Positions 1 through 8,628 of a stretch of DNA of 64,000 bases are shown piece by piece. Position numbers and translations under genes: made by a program. This stretch comes from Streptomyces sp. B93 (GTDB lineage: Bacteria > Actinomycetota > Actinomycetes > Streptomycetales > Streptomycetaceae): the NCBI RefSeq assembly GCF_018070565.1, contig NZ_JAGPXL010000022.1:41846-105845 (forward strand). Reading direction: 5' to 3'. Each line of letters begins with the position of its first letter. The first letter of the stretch is position 1. Below the pieces are notes generated by a model, which did no database searches, was not told where the DNA came from, and saw only the letters and a program-made list of their open reading frames with translations.

Positions 1-106
1 GGGCACCCTCGGCCGCGTACCTGGCCATGGTCGCGCCGTTGTTGATCGACTCGTCGTCCGGGTGCGCGTGCACCAGCAGCAGACGACGCGCGGGCAGTAC
101 CGTCAT
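1..106 (-). CDS. mshB: MshB deacetylase, N-terminal fragment (runs off left edge)
   Basis: Only the first 35 codons are in the window; the gene runs off the left edge on the minus strand from an ATG at 106. The readable protein begins MTVLPARRLLLVHAHPDDES and continues INNGATMARYLAAEGA. The HAHPDDE block is the zinc-binding signature of the PIG-L/LmbE deacetylase family. The string LLLVHAHPDDESINNGAT is what I remember of Streptomyces MshB, the enzyme that removes acetyl from GlcNAc-Ins in mycothiol synthesis. Mycothiol is the main thiol of actinobacteria, so this is a housekeeping gene. The alternative within the family would be Mca (mycothiol S-conjugate amidase), which cannot be excluded without the rest of the protein. 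Confidence 0.75.
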   Translation of the reverse strand, partial: MTVLPARRLLLVHAHPDDESINNGATMARYAAEGA

Positions 107-150
107 GCACCCACCCTACGAGGCGCCGCCGACACTGCCGCGCGGTCCTC

Positions 151-345
151 TCAGAACTTGATGCTGCCGATCATCCCCGCGATGTTCGTCGTCAGCTCGC
201 TGATCGTGGGAGCGACGGTCGAGGACGCGAGGTAGAAGCCGAGGAGCATGCAGACGATGGCGTGCCCCGCCTTCAGGCCTGACTTCTTGATCAGCAGGAA
301 GACGATGATCGCCAGCAGCACCACCGCCGAAATCGAGAGTGCCAC
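151..345 (-). CDS. Small conserved membrane protein, 64 aa
   Basis: A 64-residue protein starting at GTG 345. An excellent ribosome binding site, GGAGGTGAG, lies just upstream (about 350-358), which decides the start. Residues 3-19 form one hydrophobic helix (ALSISAVVLLAIIVFLL), followed by a short basic loop (KKSGLKAG) and a second hydrophobic stretch (about 27-50). It is therefore probably a two-helix inner-membrane protein. I recognise no enzymatic motif and assign no function. It lies between mshB and the divergently transcribed S9 peptidase and reads in the same direction as mshB, so it could share a transcript with it. Confidence 0.7.
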   Translation of the reverse strand: MALSISAVVLLAIIVFLLIKKSGLKAGHAIVCMLLGFYLASSTVAPTISELTTNIAGMIGSIKF

Positions 346-367
346 GGCGGCTCACCTCCAAGAACCC

Positions 368-420
368 GGGAACGTGGGGGAAACGGTCGAGGAACAGGTC
401 TGGGAACAGTGCGAGGGAAC
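368..420 (+). repeat. Cluster of GGAAC repeats in the leader of the S9 peptidase gene
   Basis: Within about 50 bases the sequence GGAAC occurs four times (starting near 369, 391, 403 and 416), and a GGAAAC variant sits near 379. GGAAC resembles the -35 element of some ECF sigma factors. No matching -10 element at the usual 16-18 base spacing was found, so a promoter function is not supported. It may be chance purine-rich sequence. Confidence 0.25.
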
Positions 421-545
421 GGGTAAATCCATACAGCAGCCAGCAGGTTGATACCCACGCAGCGCTAGTGATCATAACTATCCGTACGTGCGCATCGATC
501 GGCGCACGGCCGCACAAGGGGGCGCATGGCCAATATGGTCAGGGC

Positions 546-2666
546 ATGACGATGGCGCCTGATTCCTTCCCCCGACGGCACGCCCGCAGCCAGCGCTTCA
601 CGCTCGGCGCGCCGCGTTCGTTCACGGTGGCTCCCGACGGTTCCCGTGTCGTGTTCGTGCGCTCCCGCTCCGGTACCGACCGGGCCGGTGTGCTGTGGGT
701 TCTCGACCTGGCGGACGGCTCGGAACGGGTGGCGGCCGACCCGCGCGCCCTGCTCGGCGGCGCCGAGGAGGACCTGCCGCCGGAGGAGCGGGCGCGGCGC
801 GAGCGCAGCCGTGAGGGCGGCGCGGGCATCGTCGGCTACGCCACCGACACGGCCGTGGAGCTGGCGTCTTTCGCCTTGTCAGGGCGGCTTTTCACGGCCG
901 AGCTGCGGGCCGGTACGGCACGTCAGCTGCCCACCGCGCAGCCGGTGGTCGATCCGCGTCCGTCGCCCGACGGACGGCATGTCGCCTATGTCGCGCGGGG
1001 CGCGTTGCGGGTGGTCGGCGCGGAGGGCGCGGACGACCGGGCGCTCGCCGAGCCGGAGTCGGAGGGGGTTTCCTACGGTCTGGCCGAGTTCATCGCGGCC
1101 GAGGAAATGGCGCGTTCGCGTGGGTTCTGGTGGTCGCCGGAGTCCGACCGGCTCCTGGTGGCGCGCGTGGACGACACGCCGGTGAGGCGGTGGTGGATCT
1201 CCGACCCCGCCCGGCCGGAGCGTGACCCACAACACGTCCCCTACCCGGCCGCCGGGACGGCCAACGCGGAGGTCCGGCTGCTGGTGATCGGCCTGGACGG
1301 CTCGCGCACGGAGGTGGTCTGGGACCGGGCGCGCTATCCGTACCTGGCTCGAGTGCACTGGTCAGCGGCGGGTGCTCCACTGCTGCTCGTACAGGCGCGC
1401 GACCAGCGCAGCCAGCTGTACCTGGCGGTGGACCCGGACACGGGCGCGACCCGGATGGTGCATGCCGACGAAGATCCGATTTGGCTTGATCTTTTCCCCG
1501 GGGTGCCGTGCTGGACCCCGTCCGGGCAGCTGGTGCGGATCGCGGACGAGGGAGGCGCTCGGGTACTCGCGGTCGGTGAACGCCCGCTGACCGGGCCGCA
1601 GTTGCACCTGCGGGCGGTGCTCGACGTCTCCGACGACGACGTGCTGGTCTCGGCGTCCGCCGGGGCGGAGGCCACGGCCGCGGAGATCGGCGAGGTCCAT
1701 GTGTACCGGGTCAACGAACTCGGCTGGGAACGTGTCTCCCAGGAGCCCGGTGTGCACACGGCGGTGCGCTCCGGGGACGTGACCGTGCTGGTCTCGGCGG
1801 CGCTCGACCGGCCGGGGGCGCTGGTGCGGGTGCTGCGGGACGGCAAGCAGGTGGCGACTGTCCCCTCGTACGCGGAAGATCCTGGTCTGTCCCCGCGCAT
1901 CACGCTCACCTTGGGGGGCGCACGGCAGATCCCATGCGCCGTGCTTATGCCTCGGGACTACGCCGGTGACACCGCGCTCCCCGTGCTCCTCGACCCGTAC
2001 GGCGGGCCGCACGGCCAGCGGGTGGTCGCGGCGCACAACGCGCACCTCACCTCACAGTGGTTCGCCGACCAGGGCTTCGCGGTGGTCGTGGCGGACGGCC
2101 GGGGCACCCCCGGGCGCTCCCCCGCCTGGGAGAAGGCGATCAGGGACGAGGTCGCGGCGGTCGTGCTCGAGGACCAGATCGACGCGCTCCGGGCCCTCGC
2201 CGCCGACTTCCCGCTCGACCTCGACCGGGTCGCCGTTCGCGGCTGGTCCTTCGGCGGCTATCTGGCGGGGCTCGCGGTGCTGCGGCGCCCCGACGTCTTC
2301 CACGCGGCGGTGGTCGGCGCCCCGGTCACGGACGTACGGCTGTACGACACCCACTACCAGGAGCGCTATCTGGGACACCCGGACGAGCAGCCCGAGGTCT
2401 ACCGGCGCAACTCGATGATCGACGACGAGGGCCTGGTCGACGCGGCCGAGCCGCACCGGCCGATGCTGATCGTGCACGGCATGGTCGACGACAACGTGGT
2501 CGTCGCGCACTCCCTGCGGCTCTCCTCCGCCCTGCTGGCCGCGGGCCGCCCGCACGAGGTGCTGCCGCTGTCCGGCGTCACCCACATGACCCCCCAGGAA
2601 CAGGTCGCGGAGAACCTGCTGCTGCTCCAGGTGGACTTCCTACGGCGCGCCCTGAATCTGAGCTGA
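546..2666 (+). CDS. S9 family serine peptidase (DPP IV / prolyl oligopeptidase type)
   Basis: A 706-residue cytoplasmic peptidase, starting at ATG 546 (MTMAPDSFPRRHARSQRF). No signal peptide is seen. The N-terminal part is a beta-propeller of the DPP IV type (roughly residues 40-440) and the C-terminal part is the alpha/beta hydrolase domain (about 460-706). The catalytic triad is visible: Ser568 in GWSFGGY, Asp648 in HGMVDDNV and His680 in GVTHMT. The family cleaves N-terminal dipeptides or short oligopeptides, often after proline; the exact specificity is unknown. The open frame extends upstream without a stop, but the start chosen fits where homologous proteins begin. The sequence TATGGT six bases before the ATG could be a -10 of a leaderless transcript, which is an inference. 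It is convergent with the peptide importer operon, with a shared terminator between them. Confidence 0.88.
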   Translation: MTMAPDSFPRRHARSQRFTLGAPRSFTVAPDGSRVVFVRSRSGTDRAGVLWVLDLADGSERVAADPRALLGGAEEDLPPEERARRERSREGGAGIVGYATDTAVELASFALSGRLFTAELRAGTARQLPTAQPVVDPRPSPDGRHVAYVARGALRVVGAEGADDRALAEPESEGVSYGLAEFIAAEEMARSRGFWWSPESDRLLVARVDDTPVRRWWISDPARPERDPQHVPYPAAGTANAEVRLLVIGLDGSRTEVVWDRARYPYLARVHWSAAGAPLLLVQARDQRSQLYLAVDPDTGATRMVHADEDPIWLDLFPGVPCWTPSGQLVRIADEGGARVLAVGERPLTGPQLHLRAVLDVSDDDVLVSASAGAEATAAEIGEVHVYRVNELGWERVSQEPGVHTAVRSGDVTVLVSAALDRPGALVRVLRDGKQVATVPSYAEDPGLSPRITLTLGGARQIPCAVLMPRDYAGDTALPVLLDPYGGPHGQRVVAAHNAHLTSQWFADQGFAVVVADGRGTPGRSPAWEKAIRDEVAAVVLEDQIDALRALAADFPLDLDRVAVRGWSFGGYLAGLAVLRRPDVFHAAVVGAPVTDVRLYDTHYQERYLGHPDEQPEVYRRNSMIDDEGLVDAAEPHRPMLIVHGMVDDNVVVAHSLRLSSALLAAGRPHEVLPLSGVTHMTPQEQVAENLLLLQVDFLRRALNLS

Positions 2667-2772
2667 GCCAAGGACATTCCACGGAGCACCGCAACCATCA
2701 ATTGAGGAACCACGACGAAACACCGGCGAGGTCCGCGAAGGCGGCGCCGGTTCAGGCGCAAAAAGGGGCAAC

Positions 2773-2802
2773 GGGCCGGGATGACATGGCGCATCCCGGC
2801 CC
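2773..2802. terminator. Bidirectional hairpin terminator between S9 peptidase and Dpp-like operon
   Basis: Arms GGGCCGGGATG and CATCCCGGCCC pair perfectly (11 bp) around an 8-base loop. It lies between two convergent genes, with A-rich sequence (AAAAAGGGG) on the left and TTTACG on the right, so it can serve transcripts from both directions. The remaining bases 2667-2884 show no gene. Confidence 0.7.
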
Positions 2803-2884
2803 GTTTACGGCACCCGCACGGCCGTACGCTCCACAGCGTGCCGCGTCCGTATATCGGAACCGGGTCGCGGGAGTTGCCTCCGTG

Positions 2885-3925
2885 TTACTCGTTCTCGGCC
2901 TCCGGCGGGACCACCTGTTTCTCCTCCGCGAAGTGGCACGCCGAGTCGTGGACGGCCGGGCCCCTCGCCCCCTGGAACGCCTCCGGGACCGCCAGCGCCG
3001 GGACCTCCACCACACAGCGTTCGCGGGCCTTCCAGCAGCGGGTGCGGAAGCGGCAGCCGGAGGGCACCTTCGTCGGGGAGGGCACGTCACCGGCGAGGAT
3101 GATCCGCTCCCGGTGCTCCCGGGCCTCCGGGTCGGGCACCGGGACCGCGGAGAGCAGCGCCTGGGTGTACGGGTGGGTGGGGTGGTCGTAGATCTCGGCG
3201 TCCGAGCCGGTCTCCACGATCCGGCCGAGGTACATCACCCCGACCCGGTCGGAGATGTGCCGCACGATCGACAGGTCGTGGGCGATGAAGACGTACGACA
3301 GGTCGAACTCGTCCTGGAGGCGCGCCATCAGGTTGATGACCTGCGCCTGCACCGACACGTCCAGCGCCGACACCGGCTCGTCGGCGACGATGATCTCGGG
3401 GCGCAGCGCCAGCCCCCGGGCGATGCCGATGCGCTGGCGCTGGCCGCCGGAGAACTGGTGCGGATAGCGGTTGATGTACTCGGGGTTGAGGCCGACGACG
3501 TCCAGCAGGTCCTGCACCCTCGTGCGCCGGTCGCCCTTGGGGGCGGCCTCGGGGTGGATCTCGTACGCCTCGCCGATGATGTCGCCGACGGTCATCCGGG
3601 GGTTGAGGGAGGTGTACGGGTCCTGGAAGACCATCTGGATGTTGCGGCGTACCGCCTTCAGCGCGCGGCCGGAGAGGTGGGTGATGTCCTCGCCCTTGTA
3701 CCTGATCGTCCCGGCGGTCGGTTTCTCCAGGCTGACCAGCATCTTCGCGACCGTGGACTTGCCGCAGCCGGACTCGCCGACGATGCCGAGGGTCTCGCCG
3801 CGGTCGAGGGTGAAGTCGACGCCGTCCACGGCCTTCACGGCGCCGATCTGCTTCTTGAAGAGGATGCCCTGGGTCAGCGGGTAGTGCTTGACCAGCCCGC
3901 TGACCTCCAGGATCGGCTCAGCCAT
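2885..3925 (-). CDS. Peptide ABC importer ATPase subunit (DppF/OppF type)
   Basis: A 346-residue ATPase, last gene of the Dpp-like operon. It powers uptake of di- or oligopeptides through the two permeases encoded upstream. Visible motifs are Walker A GESGCGKST (50-58), signature SGGQRQ (159-164), Walker B IIVADE (178-183) and the switch His216. The C-terminal Oligo_HPY region (about 240-340) has four cysteines in the pattern GCRFRTRCWKARERC then SACHF. In related OppD proteins such cysteines hold a [4Fe-4S] cluster; here that is inference. Its ATG overlaps the stop of the preceding ATPase gene by 8 bases (ATGGCTGA), which implies translational coupling. Confidence 0.93.
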   Translation of the reverse strand: MAEPILEVSGLVKHYPLTQGILFKKQIGAVKAVDGVDFTLDRGETLGIVGESGCGKSTVAKMLVSLEKPTAGTIRYKGEDITHLSGRALKAVRRNIQMVFQDPYTSLNPRMTVGDIIGEAYEIHPEAAPKGDRRTRVQDLLDVVGLNPEYINRYPHQFSGGQRQRIGIARGLALRPEIIVADEPVSALDVSVQAQVINLMARLQDEFDLSYVFIAHDLSIVRHISDRVGVMYLGRIVETGSDAEIYDHPTHPYTQALLSAVPVPDPEAREHRERIILAGDVPSPTKVPSGCRFRTRCWKARERCVVEVPALAVPEAFQGARGPAVHDSACHFAEEKQVVPPEAENE

Positions 3926-4898
3926 GCAGGCACTCCCTCCAGAAGTGGCAGGCGCTGCCCCGGTCCGGACGGCCCTCGATCTCGTACAGGGGCGGCTCGT
4001 CGGTGGTGCAGACGTCCCGTGCCAGCGGGCAGCGCGGGTGGAAGGCGCAGCCCGGCGGGATGCGCAGCAGGCTGGGCGGCAGGCCCTTGATGGCGTACAG
4101 CTCCTGGCCCTTCTGGTCCAGGCGCGGGATGGAGTCGAGCAGGCCGCGCGTGTACGGGTGGGCGGGGGCCTTGTAGATGTCGTGGACGGGCGCGGACTCC
4201 ACGATGCGGCCCGCGTACATCACGGCGATCCGGTCCGCGACGTCGGCGACCACGCCGAGGTCGTGGGTGATCAGGATGAGTCCCATGTGGTACTCGCGCT
4301 GCAACTCCGCGAGCAGCTCCATGACCTGGGCCTGGACGGTGACGTCGAGGGCGGTGGTGGGCTCGTCGGCGATGATCAGCTTGGGTTCCAGGGCGAGCGC
4401 CATCGCGATCATGATCCGCTGGCGCATACCGCCGGAGAACTGGTGCGGGTACTGCCGTACGCGCTCCTTGGCGGCGGGGATGCGGACCCGGTCCATCAGC
4501 TCCACGGCCCTGGCCCGCGCGTCCTTCCGGGACATCCCGCGGTGCACGGTGAACATCTCGCCGAGCTGGTCGCCCACCGAGAGCACCGGGTTGAGGGCGG
4601 ACAGCGCGTCCTGGAAGATCATCGCCATCTCGGCGCCGCGGACCTTCCTGCGCTCCTCCTCCTTCAGCTTCAACAGGTCCCGGCCCTGGAAGAGGACCTC
4701 GCCGCCGGTGATCCGGCCGGGCGGCATGTCGAGGATGCCCATGACGGCCTGGGCGGTGACCGACTTGCCGGAGCCGGACTCGCCGAGCACGGCGAGCGTC
4801 TCGCCCGCGTCCACCTGGTAGTTGACGCCGTTGACGGCCTTGGCGACCCCGTCCCGGGTGTGGAACTCCACGTGCAGGTCGCGTACGTCGAGCAGCAT
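3918..4898 (-). CDS. Peptide ABC importer ATPase subunit (DppD/OppD type)
   Basis: A 326-residue ATPase partner of the following ATPase; the two form the heterodimeric motor of a Dpp/Opp importer. Walker A GESGSGKS is at 39-46. The signature SGGMRQR and Walker B LIIADEPTTALD are intact. The C-terminal domain again has the four-cysteine pattern (GCAFHPRCPLARDVC, then SACHF). The start ATG 4898 lies nine bases after the stop of the upstream permease gene. Assignment to DppD rather than OppD is by length and position only; the substrate cannot be read from the sequence. Confidence 0.93.
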   Translation of the reverse strand: MLLDVRDLHVEFHTRDGVAKAVNGVNYQVDAGETLAVLGESGSGKSVTAQAVMGILDMPPGRITGGEVLFQGRDLLKLKEEERRKVRGAEMAMIFQDALSALNPVLSVGDQLGEMFTVHRGMSRKDARARAVELMDRVRIPAAKERVRQYPHQFSGGMRQRIMIAMALALEPKLIIADEPTTALDVTVQAQVMELLAELQREYHMGLILITHDLGVVADVADRIAVMYAGRIVESAPVHDIYKAPAHPYTRGLLDSIPRLDQKGQELYAIKGLPPSLLRIPPGCAFHPRCPLARDVCTTDEPPLYEIEGRPDRGSACHFWRECLHG

Positions 4899-4907
4899 GG
4901 CGGCGGC

Positions 4908-5888
4908 TCACCTCAGCTTGGGGTCGAGGGCGTCGCGCACCGCGTCGCCGAGCATGATGAACGCGAGCACGGTGATCGCCAGCGCTCCGGAGGGCCACAG
5001 CAGGGCGTGCGGGGCGTTGCGGATGTAGGGGGAGGCGGCGGAGATGTCGATGCCCCAGGACACGCTCGGCGGCCTGAGCCCGACCCCGAGGAAGGACAGC
5101 GTGGCCTCCAGCGCGATGTAGGTGCCGAGCGCGATGGTGGCGACCACGATCACCGGGGCGACGGCGTTGGGCGCGATGTGCCGCAGCAGCAGCCGGGAGT
5201 TGGAGGCGCCGAGGGCGCGGGCGGCCTGGACGTAGTCGTTCTGCTTGGCGGTGATGACCGAGCCGCGGGCGATGCGGGAGATCTGCGGCCAGCCGAGCAG
5301 CACGATGAACCCGATGACGGGCCAGATGGTGTTGCTGGTGACCACCGACAGCAGCACGAGTCCGCCGAGGACGACGGGGATGGCGAAGAAGACGTCGGTG
5401 ATCCGGGAGAGGACGGAGTCGGAGGCGCCGCCGAAGAACCCGGCGAGGGCGCCCAGGACGCTGCCCAGCAGGGCCACCCCGAGCGTGGACAGCACCCCGA
5501 CCGCGACGGACATACGGGCCCCGTAGACGGTCCTGGTGTAGACGTCGCAGCCCTGCCCGTTGAAGCCGAACGGATGGCCGGGCTGGGAGCCTTCCTGCGC
5601 CTTGGAGAGGTCGCACTGGAGCGGGTTGCCGGAGGCGATCAGCGACGGCCACAGGGAGATCACGATCAGAAAGAGGATGAACAGGCCCGAGCAGATGAAG
5701 ACCGGGTTGCGGCGCAGATCGTGCCAGGCGTCGGACCACAGGGACCGCGGCTTCTCCTGGGGCCCGGTGCCGACCGGACCGCCCGGGGTCTTCTCCAGGG
5801 TCTCCGCCTCGTCCAGGCCCAGGTCCATGGCGCCGCCCTGACCGGTGGAGGCGATGGCGTTGTCGGGCTCACGCGGCGGCTCAGGCAT
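4908..5888 (-). CDS. Peptide ABC importer permease (DppC type)
   Basis: A 326-residue inner-membrane permease. A cytoplasmic N-terminal tail of about 55 residues precedes the first helix (about 62-83), followed by a periplasmic loop with two cysteines and then the usual binding-protein-dependent transport core with about five helices. The EAA loop that docks on the ATPases is QAARALGASNSRLLLRHIAP. Start ATG 5888 overlaps the stop of the upstream permease gene by eight bases (ATGCCTGA). This, together with the same arrangement at the ATPase genes, shows tight coupling in the operon. Confidence 0.92.
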   Translation of the reverse strand: MPEPPREPDNAIASTGQGGAMDLGLDEAETLEKTPGGPVGTGPQEKPRSLWSDAWHDLRRNPVFICSGLFILFLIVISLWPSLIASGNPLQCDLSKAQEGSQPGHPFGFNGQGCDVYTRTVYGARMSVAVGVLSTLGVALLGSVLGALAGFFGGASDSVLSRITDVFFAIPVVLGGLVLLSVVTSNTIWPVIGFIVLLGWPQISRIARGSVITAKQNDYVQAARALGASNSRLLLRHIAPNAVAPVIVVATIALGTYIALEATLSFLGVGLRPPSVSWGIDISAASPYIRNAPHALLWPSGALAITVLAFIMLGDAVRDALDPKLR

Positions 5889-6804
5889 AGCGGATCCTCG
5901 GGTCGAGTACGGCGTACAGGAGGTCGACGATGAGGTTGGCCGCGAGGAAGACCAGGACGAGGATGGTCACGAAGCCGACGACGGTCTGCGTGTTCTGGCG
6001 CAGGATGCCCTGGTAGAGCTGGTAGCCCACGCCGTGGATGTTGAAGATCCGCTCGGTGACGATGGCGCCGCCCATCAGGAAGCCCACGTCCGCGCCGATG
6101 AAGGTGACGACGGGGATGAGGGAGTTGCGCAGCAGGTGCCGGGTGATGACCCGGCGCCTCGGCAGGCCCTTGGCGACGGCGGTACGGACGTAGTCGGAGC
6201 GCCGGTTCTCCGCGATGGACGTCCGGGTCAGCCGGGTGACGTACGCCAGTGAGACGGACGCCAGCACCAGGCCGGGCACGATCAGCTCGTCGAAGGGCGC
6301 CTCCGGGGAGACGGAGGGACTGATCCAGCCCCACTTCACGCCGAGCAGCAGCTGGATCAGCAGACCGGTGACGAACGTGGGGACGGAGATGACGACCAGG
6401 GTGGCCAGCAGCACCCCGGTGTCGACGGGGCGGCCGCGGCGCAGCCCCGTGACGACCCCGAGGGTGATCCCGATGACGATCTCGAACAGGATGGCGATGA
6501 GGGTGAGCCGGATGGTGACCGGGAACGCCGTGCCCATCAGCTCGGTGACCGGCTGGCCGTTGAAGGCGGTGCCGAAGTCGCCGGTGAAGACGTTGCCCAT
6601 GTAGGTCAGGTACTGCTGCCACACGGGCTCGTCGAGGCCGAACTCGTGGCGCAGCCGGGCGGCCGTCGCGGGATCGCACTGGCGGTCGCCGCAGAGTCCC
6701 GCGATGGGGTCGCCCATCACGTTCACCATGAGGAAGATCAGCAGCGTGGCCCCGATGAAGACCGGGATCATCTGGAGCAGCCGCCGGACGACGTAGCGTC
6801 CCAT
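5881..6804 (-). CDS. Peptide ABC importer permease (DppB type)
   Basis: A 307-residue permease with the standard DppB layout: an N-terminal helix (about 9-30, MGRYVVRRLLQMIPVFIGAT start), a periplasmic domain (30-95) with two cysteines (LCGDRQC), then five helices. The coupling loop reads VRTAVAKGLPRRRVITRHLL. It pairs with the following DppC-type permease to make the channel. The start at ATG 6804 is nine bases from the stop of the solute-binding protein gene, which precedes it in the operon. Confidence 0.92.
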   Translation of the reverse strand: MGRYVVRRLLQMIPVFIGATLLIFLMVNVMGDPIAGLCGDRQCDPATAARLRHEFGLDEPVWQQYLTYMGNVFTGDFGTAFNGQPVTELMGTAFPVTIRLTLIAILFEIVIGITLGVVTGLRRGRPVDTGVLLATLVVISVPTFVTGLLIQLLLGVKWGWISPSVSPEAPFDELIVPGLVLASVSLAYVTRLTRTSIAENRRSDYVRTAVAKGLPRRRVITRHLLRNSLIPVVTFIGADVGFLMGGAIVTERIFNIHGVGYQLYQGILRQNTQTVVGFVTILVLVFLAANLIVDLLYAVLDPRIRYA

Positions 6805-6813
6805 GCCGCCCCC

Positions 6814-8448
6814 TCAGCTGACCTGGATCTCGTTGTAGACGGGGACGCTGAACGGGTTGAGCTTGACGTTGGACAGCCGCTCCGAGTAGCCCGCGCTGCC
6901 GTTCTGGTACCACAGCGGGATGGCGGCCATGTTGTCCCGGACGACCTCCTCGGCCTGCTGGAAGAGGTCGACGGCCTTGGCGGTGTCGGACTCGGCGTTG
7001 GCCTGGTCGACCAGGTCGTCGAACTGCTTGTTGCTCCACTTGCCGTCGTTGGAGGAGGCGTTGGTGTAGTACAGCGGCTGGAGGAAGTTCTGGATCAGCG
7101 GGTAGTCCATCTGCCAGCCCGCGCGGAACGGCCCGCTCATGTTCCGGTCGGTGATCTGGCTGCGGAAGTCCGCGAAGGTGCCGATCGGGTTGCCGACGCA
7201 GGCGCGGTCGTTGTCGAGGGCGTTGTTGATGGAGTTGCAGACCGCGTCGACCCACTCCTTGTGGGAGCCGGTGTCGGCGTTGTAGCTGATCCTGACCTGT
7301 CCGCCGGGCAGCCCGCCGCCCTGCTCGATCAGCTTCTTCGCTTCGTCGGGGTCGTACTCGCACAGGTCCCCGCACAGCTCCGGGTCGAAGCCGCCGTCCT
7401 CCCCGAGCACCGGGGACGTCCAGTCCTTGGCGGGGGTGCGGGTCTTCTGGAAGATCGTCTCGGTGATCTGGCCGCGGTCGATCGCCCGGGACAGGCCCTT
7501 GCGCACGTCGTCGGAGCCCTCCTTGTTCCAGTTCTTGTCGTAGAACGGGAAGGCGAGGGTCTGGATGATCCCGGCCGGGGTGTTGATGTAGCGGTCGCCG
7601 AGGTCGTTCTGCACGTTCCGCAGCTGGGCGGCGGGCACGTCGTCGACGAGGTCGAGGTTGCCGGCGAGCAGGTCGGTGTAGGCGGTGTTGTTGTCGGTGT
7701 AGACCTTCAGGTCGACGCCGCCGTTCTGCGCCTCGTCGTCGCCGGGGTAGTCCTCCCACTTGCGCAGCGACATCTGCGAGCCGCGGGTGTAGGAGTCCAC
7801 CAGGTACGGGCCGTTGCCGACCGGCTTGGCCAGCCAGGCGTCGTGGTCGTCGAAGAACGCCTTGGGCAGCGGCACGTAGGCGTTGTAGCCCAGGGTCTCG
7901 GGGAAGGTGGAGAACTTCTGGTTGAGCTTGACCGTGAAGGTCCGCTCGCCGGTGACCTCCAGGCCGGAGAGGGTGTCGGCGGTCTGCTCACTCCCGTCCT
8001 CCGGGTGGACGGCGTCGTAGCCCTCGATGTAGCTGAAGAAGTAGGCGTTGCGCTGGTTGTTCTTCAGGCTGGCGCCGTAGTTCCAGGCGTCGACGAAGGA
8101 CTGGGCGGTGACCTGCTCGCCGTTGCTGAAGGTCCAGCCGTCCTTGACGGTGACGGTGAAGTTCTGCGAGTCGGTGGTCTCGATGCTCTCGGCGAGCATG
8201 TCCTTCGCCTCGCCCGTCTCCGGGTCGTACTTCTTCAGCCCGCGGAAGATCATGTCGAGGACCTTGCCGCCCTGCACCTCGTTGGTGTTGGCGGGCTCCA
8301 GCGGGTTCTGCGGGTCCCCCCAGGACGAGCTGAGCACGGCGCCCGAGTCGCCCCCGCCGCCGTTGCCGTCCCCGCCGCCGCAGGCCGCCGCCACAAGGCC
8401 CGCGGCCACCGCACACGCGGCCCATCTGGCGTGCCTGGCTCCACGCAT
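6814..8448 (-). CDS. Peptide-binding lipoprotein of the Dpp-like importer (SBP family 5)
   Basis: A 544-residue extracytoplasmic solute-binding protein, first gene of the Dpp-like operon. The N-terminus MRGARHARWAACAVAAGLVA is a lipoprotein signal; the lipobox is LVAAAC, so the mature protein should be anchored through that Cys. A low-complexity glycine/asparagine linker (CGGGDGNGGGGDSG) follows, then the family 5 fold with the typical EPANTNEVQGGKVLDMIFRG and TFSNGEQVTAQSFVDAW blocks. The start ATG 8448 has a good GGAGGGA site about six bases upstream. It would deliver peptides to the two permeases downstream. The ligand is not determinable here. Confidence 0.92.
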   Translation of the reverse strand: MRGARHARWAACAVAAGLVAAACGGGDGNGGGGDSGAVLSSSWGDPQNPLEPANTNEVQGGKVLDMIFRGLKKYDPETGEAKDMLAESIETTDSQNFTVTVKDGWTFSNGEQVTAQSFVDAWNYGASLKNNQRNAYFFSYIEGYDAVHPEDGSEQTADTLSGLEVTGERTFTVKLNQKFSTFPETLGYNAYVPLPKAFFDDHDAWLAKPVGNGPYLVDSYTRGSQMSLRKWEDYPGDDEAQNGGVDLKVYTDNNTAYTDLLAGNLDLVDDVPAAQLRNVQNDLGDRYINTPAGIIQTLAFPFYDKNWNKEGSDDVRKGLSRAIDRGQITETIFQKTRTPAKDWTSPVLGEDGGFDPELCGDLCEYDPDEAKKLIEQGGGLPGGQVRISYNADTGSHKEWVDAVCNSINNALDNDRACVGNPIGTFADFRSQITDRNMSGPFRAGWQMDYPLIQNFLQPLYYTNASSNDGKWSNKQFDDLVDQANAESDTAKAVDLFQQAEEVVRDNMAAIPLWYQNGSAGYSERLSNVKLNPFSVPVYNEIQVS

Positions 8449-8574
8449 GGAGTCCCTCCTCGTTCGCGCCGTACGTCAGCGCCGGGGCGCTGAACCGTTA
8501 ACGGCCAATATCAGGGCAGAGGGGGGCACAGTGCATGCAGTGTCCGGCCGGATGGATGACGGGCCGTGGAACAC

Positions 8575-8606
8575 GACGGAGCCCGGCCGGGTGGCCGGGC
8601 TCCGTC
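8575..8606 (-). terminator. Terminator after bldKE
   Basis: GACGGAGCCCGGCC and GGCCGGGCTCCGTC form a perfect 14-bp stem with a 4-base loop, 22 bases beyond the bldKE stop. It should end the bldK transcript and separate it from the Dpp-like operon, whose promoter must lie between 8449 and about 8570. Confidence 0.8.
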
Positions 8607-8628
8607 GGGACGTGGCGGCGGTGCCGCG

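Noticed and set aside
2057..4090. Long plus-strand frame across the S9 peptidase end and the ABC ATPases
   Set aside because: It runs through two oppositely oriented, well-supported genes and a terminator; composition is Arg/Gly-rich.
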